64,000 bases of DNA from the NCBI GenBank assembly GCA_907163375.1, contig CAJQUW010007770.1, positions 62,001-126,000 of the forward strand, given 5' to 3'. This stretch comes from Prostheceraeus crozeri. Its lineage: Eukaryota > Platyhelminthes > Polycladida > Euryleptidae. Of this stretch, positions 18,377 through 29,184 are shown one piece after another (position 1 is the first letter of the stretch; every line of letters begins with the position of its first letter). Position numbers and translations under genes: made by a program. The notes beneath the pieces are model-generated. The model worked only from the letters and a program-made list of their open reading frames with translations. It was not told where the DNA came from and made no database searches.

Positions 18377-18943
18377 ATGGACGAAGTCATGTTGAGATTG
18401 ATCATCCTATTATCATTTGCAATAGTGACATTAGCGGGACGAGGATTAGATGATGCAGTTCGCCTTATCAAATCACCTATTCATGCAACAAGACCTATTG
18501 AAGATGTAATTCTTTCCGGCATAGCCGATCCTTGGCAAAATCATGCATACAAACTACAGATTTTACGTCAGCGAATGGGCCATGCGTGGGAAATGGTGTT
18601 AACAGATTATGGCTTTAAGCGATCACCTGTAGGTGGCATCGATTTGATCAATCCTGTACGTCGCATTGCAATGGAATTAAAAAATAGCTGTCGTGTGAGC
18701 TCATCAATAAAACGCGACATATTTCATATCCTTGCAGATTTTAAACGTAGAAGACCAAGATATCAAGTCATATTTGGTTGTATCAACTATCGCAATATGA
18801 AAGAAGGCGGTACAAGCATACTTAGGGGAGTGCATTATGTGAAAGGGCAATCACTCTTATCCAAATTCCTAGGACGACAGAAAGTACCTACTGTGAATAG
18901 ATTGAAAGCAGCAGTTCGTTATGTCATGCGGCATAACGCCTAA
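18377..18943 (+). CDS. PD-(D/E)XK restriction-endonuclease-like protein (Eco47II-type resemblance)
   Basis: 188 residues. The core reads GGIDLINPVRRIAMELKNS, giving D89, then E100-x-K102, the D...ExK metal site of PD-(D/E)XK nucleases. It is preceded by WQNHAYKLQILRQ and an acidic E72, and followed by DFKRRRPRYQVIFGCIN. That strand after the catalytic site is typical of Eco47II/Sau96I-like restriction enzymes, from memory of the family. Unusually, residues 6-21 (LRLIILLSFAIVTLAG) look like a signal peptide or membrane anchor; the next Met is residue 67. No methyltransferase partner is present. The role is unknown: terminal resolution, recombination, superinfection control and host-DNA attack are all possible. 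Confidence 0.65.
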   Translation: MDEVMLRLIILLSFAIVTLAGRGLDDAVRLIKSPIHATRPIEDVILSGIADPWQNHAYKLQILRQRMGHAWEMVLTDYGFKRSPVGGIDLINPVRRIAMELKNSCRVSSSIKRDIFHILADFKRRRPRYQVIFGCINYRNMKEGGTSILRGVHYVKGQSLLSKFLGRQKVPTVNRLKAAVRYVMRHNA

Positions 18944-18973
18944 GCAAACGTCGCTTTATGTTGATACTTTAAC

Positions 18974-20608
18974 ATGGAGTTTACAGCAGTGTTTCCCAGT
19001 AATGCTCAACCTGAGCGATATGAAAATACAGCTGCTGAGTTTGAGACTGATTTAACACAGCCGATTGACTTAAATGGTGATTGGGAAGTGGCCCTGCAAG
19101 ATTTGAGTTATGTGAATAATATAAGAACCATCGCAAATGAAGAGATTACATTAGGCACTGCAACGAATCAAGACTTGTACTTTCCAAAACTAGAGCGAAA
19201 TGATAAAGTACATACCTACAACTTGAATGAACATGCAGCAGAGTGGAATTCTATTCCTACAGTAAACACCCGTCGGGGAAAGCGAGCTGTTGATGAGATT
19301 GTAAATGGCCCTACTTTAATTATCACTGCAGATACAGACATACCCATTGCTAAAAATGCCTCACCCCTGAAATGGAAACAACCTACAAACCCATCATTCC
19401 GTCATCGATTAGAGCAATCATACTATTATATGAAAATTCAACGCCTGTTGAATGTTATGAATGATTTGGCAAAGGATCTATGGTTCTGGCAAATGGATCC
19501 AAATCTATATAAAGTTACCCTCTACATGAGACCGACTACTATTTCCCATGGATTTTATGTGAGTGGACCTCTGCAAAAGATATTGAATCTTAAATCACGG
19601 TTCTTTCTACCTATCACAAAATTTGCAGAAGTAAAAGGAGGTGGTGCCTTCCCTTTGAGAGCTCAAGTGTCCATGAAAGTATCAAAGCAGATTAAGAAAT
19701 ATCCAAATTGGCACAGGAAAAAATTTAATATTACCCTTCTTCCCCTTGATCGCATGCATGAGCGCTTTGTGCTTTTTAAATCTGGTACTGTTGATGACTT
19801 GATCAAACAGGTAAATGAAATAAATGGATTATCTATGTCCATCACTCGAGTACACAATAAAGCAAGGATTGATTTCCGAAATGATTATGAGCGTTCACAC
19901 ATTGGATTTGTTCACATCAATTCTAAATTTCGTGATTTGCTCTCTTTAAAAACAGACGTCTTATGGTCATACCATGAATGGGGGAATGTGAAAATAACAT
20001 CTGAACAGCAATCCGATTGTCGAATGGTCCTTTACTTCAAACGTACAGACCCTGTTTTACGTCCCAGTCTTACATGGAAGCCAACTGAAAAGTTACCGAT
20101 ACCTCCCAAGCATTATAGCAATGGTTATGATGTTTGTACATACTTGAACAAGGGTGTATCAAATCTACACTCATATCATTTTGACTATGATCCTAAAGAA
20201 AATACATTCTGTATCAGTGTACATGGTAAAACGGTCATTCACATTTCAAAAGAGTTGACAAAGATTTTAGGATTCAAACGTGACATATTCTACGACGAGA
20301 AGTATTGTGGCTCAACATCCTTGCTCGATATGAATATCAATCACTTTTACATTTACACTAACTTTATCCATTCAACACAAGTTGGCGGTCAAATGGTTCC
20401 CCTTTTAAGATATATTCCTATTGACAGTGGCGACTTTGGCGTGACCATGCACAGGGAGTTCCTGAACAAGGTATACATTCCAGTCAATGTATCACGATTA
20501 TCCCATTGCAAATTTGGTATCTATGATGATAGTGGTAATCCTATTCAATTCATTGGTGGTCGTACTGTCTTAACACTTCATTTTCGTCAGATAACATCAA
20601 ATCACTAA
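18974..20608 (+). CDS. Large structural protein (putative minor capsid, vertex or fibre-type)
   Basis: 544 residues, the largest in the element. The N-terminus, FTAVFPSNAQPERYENTAAEF followed by DLNGDWEVALQDLSY, is a conserved start shared by large proteins that accompany the F54H12.2-like capsid family in many animal genomes, from memory. The rest is beta-rich and lacks a recognised enzyme motif. I infer a second capsid or surface component. A TAAGCAAA motif stands 26 nt before the start. The gene ends the plus-strand block; hairpins follow at 20649-20685. Confidence 0.6.
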   Translation: MEFTAVFPSNAQPERYENTAAEFETDLTQPIDLNGDWEVALQDLSYVNNIRTIANEEITLGTATNQDLYFPKLERNDKVHTYNLNEHAAEWNSIPTVNTRRGKRAVDEIVNGPTLIITADTDIPIAKNASPLKWKQPTNPSFRHRLEQSYYYMKIQRLLNVMNDLAKDLWFWQMDPNLYKVTLYMRPTTISHGFYVSGPLQKILNLKSRFFLPITKFAEVKGGGAFPLRAQVSMKVSKQIKKYPNWHRKKFNITLLPLDRMHERFVLFKSGTVDDLIKQVNEINGLSMSITRVHNKARIDFRNDYERSHIGFVHINSKFRDLLSLKTDVLWSYHEWGNVKITSEQQSDCRMVLYFKRTDPVLRPSLTWKPTEKLPIPPKHYSNGYDVCTYLNKGVSNLHSYHFDYDPKENTFCISVHGKTVIHISKELTKILGFKRDIFYDEKYCGSTSLLDMNINHFYIYTNFIHSTQVGGQMVPLLRYIPIDSGDFGVTMHREFLNKVYIPVNVSRLSHCKFGIYDDSGNPIQFIGGRTVLTLHFRQITSNH

Positions 20609-20644
20609 TGTTGCGTGTGGTGCAGTCAATGTCTTTTCTTTCTT

Positions 20645-20690
20645 GATTAGGCGGCCGTTAAGGCCGTGGTCTCATAAAGACCGTTTGGGG
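20645..20690. terminator. Two short hairpins between convergent genes
   Basis: GGCCGTTAAGGCC is followed at once by GGTCTCATAAAGACC. Both are perfect small stem-loops with similar AT loops. They lie between the end of the 18974 gene and the end of the minus-strand gene at 20717. No AATAAA is present here, so a structured 3' end or transcription barrier is possible. Confidence 0.4.
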
Positions 20691-20716
20691 CATTCTCTGT
20701 CTCATCAAAGGGCTTT

Positions 20717-20902
20717 TCACTCCTGAAAGTCAGCCTCGTTTATGAAAGGCTCACTCTCAACCGTTTGTAGAGTGAGCTGCTTGCAGCCTTCAATCATTTG
20801 TCTTTCTTCCTCTTCCTCTTTTTGTTGAAACTTTCTCTCAAGTTCCTTCTTCGTAGGAGTTGAGCTAGCAAGAGGTGTGAACGTTTCCTCTGTGTCAGAC
20901 AT
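20717..20902 (-). CDS. Small acidic, Glu-rich protein (end-proximal gene)
   Basis: 61 residues from the Met at 20902. An upstream in-frame Met at 20923 would lie before the expected transcription start, since the minus-strand TATA box is at 20934-20941. It starts SDTEETFTPLASSTPTKK, followed by a Glu/Gln-rich helix (ERKFQQKEEEEERQM). No family recognised. It shares a divergent promoter with the 21058 gene. Small acidic proteins at this end resemble early regulators of adenoviruses and adintoviruses only in position and composition. Confidence 0.5.
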   Translation of the reverse strand: MSDTEETFTPLASSTPTKKELERKFQQKEEEEERQMIEGCKQLTLQTVESEPFINEADFQE

Positions 20903-20933
20903 GACTATGATAGTGAAATGCAAAACACTCTTC

Positions 20934-21020
20934 TTTATATATGAGAATGATGCAGTGTGATTGATAAATGGCTGTCACCCAATGAGAGAGCACGAAGCAG
21001 GGAGAGAGAATCTATATAAG
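20934..21020. promoter_or_regulatory. Divergent promoter with two TATA boxes
   Basis: TATATAAAG on the minus strand (20933-20941) and TATATAAG on the plus strand (21013-21020) face away from each other about 70 bp apart, driving the 20717 and 21058 genes. Expected leaders are only ~8 and ~15 nt. Confidence 0.65.
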
Positions 21021-21057
21021 TGTGATGCAATGACCATTTCCTCATAATATCATTAAA

Positions 21058-21396
21058 ATGGATACACCACCGAACGCCTATGCCTTACTCATGCCCAATG
21101 CCCCTCGCAAGAGGCAAGTGAAAAGCATTTACGATGGTGAGGTCGAGCCGCTGCAGTTCAATGAGGAAACCATCATCATTTCCGACGATGAAGAGGATAG
21201 TAGTGATACAATCAGGGCTGCCTTCCTGAGTGTGTCTCCAAAGGACGTGATGATGGAGCGGTGTATTGAGACTCTCCGGAGCTGGCTAGACCTCTTCTCT
21301 CCTTCTAGTCAGCCCAGCAATCAAGAAGAGTTTGACTTAGTAGACGTCATGTACCGTCTTATTACAAAACGTATTGCTTTTATTTCTTTTCAATAA
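21058..21396 (+). CDS. Small protein with SUMO-interaction-type motif (end-proximal gene)
   Basis: 112 residues. Residues ~39-50 read IIISDDEEDSSD: a hydrophobic triplet followed by acidic and Ser residues, the canonical SUMO-interaction motif with phospho-acidic extension. A basic RKRQVK run lies at ~17-22. The rest is a helical region with RSWLDLF. No family recognised. It has its own TATA box, and its stop codon is embedded in AATAAA (21392-21397), so it is a compact single-gene transcript. A nuclear regulatory role, for example on PML bodies or transcription, is inferred. Confidence 0.6.
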   Translation: MDTPPNAYALLMPNAPRKRQVKSIYDGEVEPLQFNEETIIISDDEEDSSDTIRAAFLSVSPKDVMMERCIETLRSWLDLFSPSSQPSNQEEFDLVDVMYRLITKRIAFISFQ

Positions 21397-21819
21397 ATGT
21401 GTATTATGACAGTGTTGTTTTTCCTTCATATAAACTACATGGCTTCGAAAGGATCATCGAGTAAGCATAGTATCGATTGGGAGCTATTGTTAGAATAAGA
21501 TATCCTATCATCTAGACACTTAACACAGTTACTAGAAATCGTTCATGATATAAAACATGATTTAGGTGAATCACTTGAAGCAACGTTATCTGAGAATGAG
21601 TCATGAGTTCTGCTTGTCACTCTTATACCACACGTATACAAAATCATTTTCTATCTTCTCTAATGGTATGATCCCTTTTGATAGAAAAGTAGACCGATAG
21701 TAAATGTGTTAACTAACCCCATATCTAAATTCCTCCATTTATTTCCATTTCAAGATAAATACATTGCGAAACAAAGACATGTAGTATGTAGGTTTATTTA
21801 TAATTGAATCACATATACT
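21397..21819. other. Spacer with one tiny broken frame
   Basis: Apart from the 55-codon interrupted frame at 21439-21606 and a minus-strand AATAAA at 21793-21798 belonging to the next gene, I see nothing here. Confidence 0.5.
21439..21606 (+). pseudogene. Possible small gene with an internal stop
   Basis: An ATG at 21439 opens a frame that is interrupted by TAA at codon 20 (21496-21498) and then continues in the same frame with ordinary acidic, helical-looking sequence (TQLLEIVHDIKHDLGESLEA) to a stop at 21606. It could be a recently inactivated small gene or chance. A TATAAA at 21429 is too close to be its promoter. Confidence 0.3.
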
Positions 21820-22074
21820 TTACAGCGAGGAAAAGTCAAGCGGAATAACCTCTAAGTCACTGTACACTTTATAACACCTTGGCCGTTTTGGTGCGTCGGG
21901 CACTTTTCTAACACGCGTCGTTTTTGGCGTGAATTCAGCATCAGTCCACACTACTTTTTCAATGACGACTTTCTTGCGGGACTCCTCCTCTTGTTCACGC
22001 TTGTCTTCATCCCACTCGTCAACAACTTCGAAAATTTTGAAGAAAATATTCATGGCTTCAGAAGAGTTTTCCAT
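21820..22074 (-). CDS. Small acidic/basic protein (end-proximal gene)
   Basis: 84 residues. The N-terminal half is acidic (VVDEWDEDKREQEEES), followed by KKVVIEKVVWTDAEF, a second possible SUMO-interaction-like hydrophobic run, and a basic segment with RKVPDAPKRPRCYK. No family recognised. A minus-strand TATA box (22127-22133) lies ~53 nt upstream, and AATAAA on the minus strand (21793-21798) follows the stop, giving a complete transcription unit. Confidence 0.6.
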   Translation of the reverse strand: MENSSEAMNIFFKIFEVVDEWDEDKREQEEESRKKVVIEKVVWTDAEFTPKTTRVRKVPDAPKRPRCYKVYSDLEVIPLDFSSL

Positions 22075-22207
22075 ACTAGAGTGTTCGATCGTATAACGTG
22101 AATGAGAAGTGCTGCAATCGTTTCACTTATATAGTTATTTAACAATGAATTCCTCAACAACCAATCAGAATGATTCTAATTTAGATGAAGATTCCTTTTT
22201 TCACTTT

Positions 22208-22626
22208 ATCAACCTGTGCTGCAGTAAAACTTTTACAAACCATGATACACTTTCTGACTAGACTTACGAATACAACGTCAATGATCAAACTTTATTTTCA
22301 CAAACATGAGTTGTAGTAAAAACTAGTTGACTACACTAACGTTTTTATGACATGTGTGTTTCATAAAACATTATGATCAAACTTTTCTAACTATACATCA
22401 ACCTGTGCTGCAGTAAAACCTTTGTACAACATGTTAGTTTCTGATGACACTGAGAAGAGCTTGTTCACTAGCGAAGAGAGAAGTCTGTTGTGTTGCATGT
22501 GGTGCAAGGGTGGTCTCCCTTCATTCCATTCATCAATTTTCTTCCCCTCTGCATTCCATATCCGTAGATATGTGGCGGGCTTGGGACCGCTTTAGCTGCA
22601 TTAGAAGGTAGCCCTTAAGAGGGCTC
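22208..22626 (-). repeat. Internal inverted repeat 2, right copy (shared 3' module)
   Basis: 22321-22626 is the diverged reverse complement of 11070-11400. A second, partial copy of the same module lies at 22208-22300, so CTGCAG(T/C)AAAAC-type sequence appears twice. A minus-strand AATAAA (TTTATT near 22291) could end the transcript of the 22709 gene. No coding is expected here. Confidence 0.8.
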
Positions 22627-22708
22627 ATGAGGCGTTCCCGACGAAGGGTGATGAAAGAATGTGTTGCATGTATGAAAGTTGATCTTATGTTTTTAAAAAG
22701 ACTAACGT

Positions 22709-22984
22709 CTAACTTGGACGGGACTGGCCGATCCTGCTCAGAGAGACTCTTAGTCTCTCTATGTCAGCGGTATCAACCTCCTCTACTACCACCCGACTGT
22801 CAGAGGGCGGTATATAGCCCCACTCTGTTGAATCGGTATCATCATCTAAAGACGATGAACCAATTCGAGCAAGATTGTCATAAATCCTTTCTCGCTCTTC
22901 AGCCCGCTGAAACTCTTCAAATAGATTTCTCGGCTTCAACCGAGACTTGTCAGGAGAGCTGACCAAAGTGTTCGGCGTCTGCAT
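22709..22984 (-). CDS. Right-end gene: small acidic protein with SUMO-interaction-type motif
   Basis: 91 residues. An N-terminal basic patch, then a charged helix (FEEFQRAEERERIYDNLARIG), an acidic SLDDDTDSTEW stretch and RVVVEEVDTADIE at ~64-76, another hydrophobic-acidic SUMO-interaction-like motif. A second IG-x-S element follows (SLSRIGQS). No family recognised. It occupies the mirror position of the 9851 gene: same 20-bp upstream element, same TATA spacing and same 3' module, but unrelated coding sequence. The predicted leader is only ~8 nt. Confidence 0.6.
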   Translation of the reverse strand: MQTPNTLVSSPDKSRLKPRNLFEEFQRAEERERIYDNLARIGSSSLDDDTDSTEWGYIPPSDSRVVVEEVDTADIERLRVSLSRIGQSRPS

Positions 22985-23015
22985 GACTGAAATGAAATTA
23001 AATGAGAGTCAGCGG

Positions 23016-23086
23016 TTTATATACCCAGGGAGCACAAAGCCATGATTCAGACCTTCCTTATTTGACCATGCTTTTAACTTGACAAC
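23016..23086 (-). promoter_or_regulatory. Right end-cassette promoter
   Basis: TATATAAA on the minus strand (23016-23023) and the reverse complement of GTTGTCAAGTTAAAAGCATG at 23067-23086, with the same 43-nt gap as on the left. It drives the 22709 gene. Confidence 0.7.
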
Positions 23087-23919
23087 AGCAGTTTTACCAT
23101 GTATGGACATCGCCAGTCGCCATGCTTTCTGTTTCCAACTCCCAACACAAAGACGGATTCCCCTATGACGCGAAAAGGCTTGACGTCAATACTTGCAGTA
23201 ACCACCCCATTTTTACCAAGTTACAATGACAAACGATAGAAGTTGCCAAGCCTGAGTTACTGGGCTATCAGTCGTGAAGGCCCATGCTATACAAAGACAG
23301 AATCGATAGTCGCCCAGTGCTATCACAAAGACAACTTCGCTTAGAGGAAAGACAAGTTAAGCTGATGAATCCGTCACAGGCATTTCTCAGAGGGGATCTT
23401 ATCCCAACTCCAAGACCTCGACCCACAAATCCAACCTCGAGCGGACAGAGCGTGCGTCATGTCACTGTGTTGGTATCCGGGCCCCGATTTTGACATGAAA
23501 ATCGGTGGAGTTATTTACATCAGGAAACAAGTCTCGAGCCGAAGCTCGCCTCTGACAACTTTGTAAATGTCTTAGTTGAATTCAGCAGGGTCGAAAACCC
23601 CAGAAAACCTCCAAAACTAGTGAATTTAAATTTTTCAACTTTTTAGCACTACTTACAACATTTTATAAGTAGTCTATCACTTAAAGCAGGTCAATAGCAA
23701 CCGAACCTTTTTTGAATCAAGTCAAACGGACTTGTAGAAGCAAAGTTACAAGCCTTTAAAGTTTTGGAGTCTTTTATGGCCTGGAGACGAAGGCCATCTC
23801 CTGGCGAACCTCTAAGTCTGACGCCTTAGCTGAGTTCAGCAATGAAATTTTCTAAGTCGGTTTCAGGGATTTGGAATGTCCGAAGCTATCATCGGAGCTC
23901 AGAGAGACGACCTACCTCT

Positions 23920-23971
23920 GACAATCGCTCTCGTCTTAATGACAAGTCTCTGTCGGTTCCCAGCTTATATA
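23920..23971 (-). promoter_or_regulatory. TIR-embedded inward promoter and splice donor, right
   Basis: Mirror of the left promoter: TTATATA at 23965-23971 is a TATA box on the minus strand, pointing into the element. The GTAGGT donor follows about 50 nt downstream on that strand, as ACCTAC. Confidence 0.5.
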
Positions 23972-24386
23972 GTGTGTGGCGATCAGCTGATGACGTAACA
24001 CCCATCATCCAAAAACTTTAAACCCGTCTATCTCCGGTTCTAGTGCTCCGATTGACTCCAAATTTTTGAGTGTCACGTTTTCTCGCTCTCCCCTTTCATT
24101 TAAGACATCCCTCGACCCTCTACGATGACCAGAAGCCGAGATGAAAAAACTCTGTCGTTTTTTCAAAAAGTTCCAAAATCTTGGAAAATGCACAAAAACT
24201 CGATTTTTAACAGGCTCTCATTTGGAAACGGAGCCTGTCACGCATCTGAAAAGAGGAGATCCTAGAGAACAAAGTGCGGTCTTGCCGCTAAAAGAAACCC
24301 GAGCTCTTCATTCACTTCCAATCCTCCACAATTCATCGTCCAAGTTGGCAAAAAAAAAAAAAGCGACATTTCACATTTGGACTTGA

Positions 24387-26775
<2,389 letters not shown>

Positions 26776-26822
26776 TCTCCTCACGGACCCATTCCTCCCA
26801 ACACATCCTTGGCCATGTCCCT

Positions 26823-26972
26823 CACACTGCATTTCACATTTTGCACTTGCAGCCGCCTGATGACTCCGCCTTTCACCATTTGCACTTGCGTTCAGCCTGA
26901 TGACTCAGCATTTCACATTTTGCACTTGCGTCCGCCTGATGACTCAGCATTTCACAATTTGCACTTGAATTT
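26823..26972. repeat. Subterminal 39-40-bp direct repeats, right
   Basis: Mirror of 6648-6797. TGACTCA occurs at 26901-26907 and 26940-26946. Confidence 0.75.
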
Positions 26973-27183
26973 GCAATGTGCTTACTACTTTCATACTTTG
27001 AGATTTAAATCATTAAAATGTAAAATGAACAACCTCTTAATCACTCGCTGTGACATTAGCCTAATTATGAAACTGGTAAAGTACATGTACTAATATCAAA
27101 AGCAAAATCAGAATATTACCAGAGAATATATTCGAGAGAAAACGGTATAATCATTACGTAGACCAACGCACAGTAAGAGAAGG

Positions 27184-27840
27184 CTAAATCTGAACTCTGC
27201 GCGCCTTGCATTTAGCAAAAACATCAATGCATTCATCAATATCACAATTATTCAAACGAAGACGTTCAATAGAAATAAGAGACAAATTATTAAGTCTTGC
27301 TTGAGTCATGGTCGATCGTAAGTGGGATTTTATAATTTTCAATTTAGAAAAGGATTGTTCACATGTTGCGTTGGTAACGCAGACTGTTAAACAAATTCGC
27401 AAAAGGACAAACAGATTAGGTACCGATTCCTGAAACTGATGTTTTACGATGAAAGAGAGGAGGTTGTGTGACGTATCGTTGCTCTGATCGTTAAAATCGT
27501 CTTCTGAACAAGAATGAAGCAGATACTTTAAACGACCCAGTTCCGGCTTCAAGATCAACTTCCTTCTCATAAATGCGCAGTTGATCCAAATCGAAATCAG
27601 TGCCTTTCAGGACTTGTGACCTTCTTAAAAAAGAAAAACGCTTTGCCAGTGTACGATGTCTTTCAAATCTTGTGTCAAATTCGGATTTCACTCTATCAAG
27701 ACATTGGAAAAGTTCTCTTCTCATTTCATCTTTGAATGACATTTCTTCATCGGCAGTGTCGTCAAACTGTTGCCTGCGTCTTCTCTTCTTCGTTGGAATA
27801 TTCCCCCAGCGAGCCTCTGACCGTGCCCCTTGAATCTCGG
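27184..27840 (-). pseudogene. hAT (ZMYM1-like) transposase remnant
   Basis: On the minus strand, the first frame includes DEMRRELFQCLDRVKSEFDT and ends near 27491. A second, shifted frame (27184-27570) has LTVCVTNATCEQSFSKLKII and LRSTMTQARLNNLSLISIE, the C-terminal dimerisation region of hAT transposases (TN..CERSFS.LK.IK..LRS.M...RL..L). A frameshift joins the two. The catalytic core and the BED/zinc-finger N-terminus are missing. It lies inside the hAT remnant that hosts the Polinton. Confidence 0.75.
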
Positions 27841-27914
27841 TGCCCGGGGCGGACCGCCCCCCCGCCCCCCTAGCGCCGCCACTGTCCTTATACCTTACTG
27901 AATCTAATTCTGTG

Positions 27915-27937
27915 TAGGCAACATTCCCAACTGCTTT
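27915..27937 (-). pseudogene. Start of the interrupted terminal exon of the metalloprotease gene
   Basis: On the minus strand, a 51-nt intron (27938-27988, GTAAGT...TATCTCAG) would join the previous exon in phase to AAAGCAGTTGGG, encoding KAVGNVAY, and the frame then runs into the MITE. In the present sequence it stays open through the MITE and into the hAT transposase remnant to about 27491. The acceptor and the short intron are plausible but not proven. Confidence 0.35.
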
Positions 27938-27988
27938 CTGAGATATATGCACGTATGGATGAAGCAATAATCAGAAAAACAAACTTAC

Positions 27989-28352
27989 GTATTCCGGGTT
28001 CTTCAAAATCATTTCACGATAGACGTTCCTAGGAGGAGACATTTCAACAAGATCTACATCAGTAAATCTCCCTGGGACCTCAAATCCACGTCGAACATTA
28101 TTGCACATGTTGTTCAATATCTTTTTCTCTACTGGATTGGAGAGCATGTCGTTCGGACTGTATTGTCCACATTGCCATTTCAGACAGGTGTATTGTTTCT
28201 CGTCTCTGAATCGGTCATTGATTCGTCTCTTAGAGAACATAGACCAGTCTGAGTTGTAAGATCCAGGAGAGCCCATAATAGTGCGAGCGCCAGGAATAGT
28301 ACAATCAGTATAGTTTCGTCGAACACAGTCAAATTGTTCCAAAAGACCGAAC
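27989..28352 (-). CDS. Host metalloprotease exon with Met-turn region
   Basis: 364-nt exon: acceptor ATTCTTTACAG before 28352, donor GTAAGT after 27989. It completes the zinc motif begun in the 30007-30165 exon, giving HEIGHLFGLLEQFDC. It continues with the Met-turn-like RTIMGSPGSYNSDWSMFSKRRI and then a Cys-containing tail to NPEY. HExxHxxG with a downstream M...WS.FS pattern is that of reprolysin-type (M12B, ADAM-like) metzincins. The third zinc ligand, normally His, is Glu here. Phases agree with the two upstream exons. Confidence 0.75.
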
Positions 28353-28573
28353 CTGTAAAGAATAATCAGAATTATGAGAAACTCTTTAAAAGCATTGGTT
28401 TTCGAAAAGGTTTATTTAAGATAAGAAAACGTCATGCTCATTGTGTTTATTTTAGCATCATCCATACTTTTAGTGTCATTGAGCAACCTATTAGATTTAT
28501 TGCCAACCTTATATCAAAGTGCTGCTCTTTATTACATAGAGTGCGTTTGCACGTGCAACTTCATTGCTGATAC
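28334..28573. other. Intron of the host metalloprotease gene
   Basis: Apart from the exon edge at 28352, this is intronic sequence between the exons at 27989-28352 and 30007-30165. It also receives the MITE at 28574. Confidence 0.5.
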
Positions 28574-28956
28574 CACAGAATTAGACAGGTCGTCTCTTCT
28601 TCCGTTTGACTAGAAGGGAAGCATTGGAACATGTAACGTTAATGAAATGACACAATCTGCTGACATAATGCCATAGCAATCGATCAATAAGTAGCCAGCT
28701 CAACATTAAGCACGCAAAAGTGTGCGAAGTTTCATTGACTGCTATCAACCGAATCACACCACAAAGAGACACAGTCGATCGGAGCATTTTGAAGGAATTC
28801 AAAGCGATCCGCAAGCGTCGCACGACTATTTTTCCTATCTCTGCAAGGTATTAAAAATTTTCTTTTGTCCACTTAGTAAGTTCTTGCATGTGCCAATCTC
28901 TTTGAATCAGTTTGCACTTCTAGCAAAGTGACACGCTTAAACAATCTAATTCTGTG
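28574..28956. mobile_element. MITE family A, copy 2 (383 bp)
   Basis: CACAGAATTA at 28574-28583 and TAATTCTGTG at 28947-28956. The flanking 8-mers GCTGATAC (28566-28573) and GCTAATAC (28957-28964) match at 7 of 8 positions, as expected for an older hAT-type TSD. It lies in an intron of the metalloprotease gene. Confidence 0.8.
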
Positions 28957-29100
28957 GCTAATACTTTTCGATCCAATGATGAGTCAGAAAAGAATGGACA
29001 AACAATAGAAGGGAAAGTATGCCTTCATTAATCGTGCTTCGTGCATCACCAGACAGAGCCCGGACAATAGCAAGTTAGTGAATTATGACAAAGAGAAATG

Positions 29101-29184
29101 CATTGATCTCATCAGCTTGTTATCCTCTGAGTTTTAGCTGACACTTTTACTCTCTCAGAGGATAACAAGTTGATGTCATCAATG
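29101..29184. repeat. Long palindromic hairpin in an intron
   Basis: Arms 29101-29131 and 29154-29184 (31 bp) pair with only a few mismatches around a 22-nt loop; the core is CTTGTTATCCTCTGAG with its complement. It may be a foldback element or a hairpin-RNA source. Confidence 0.75.
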
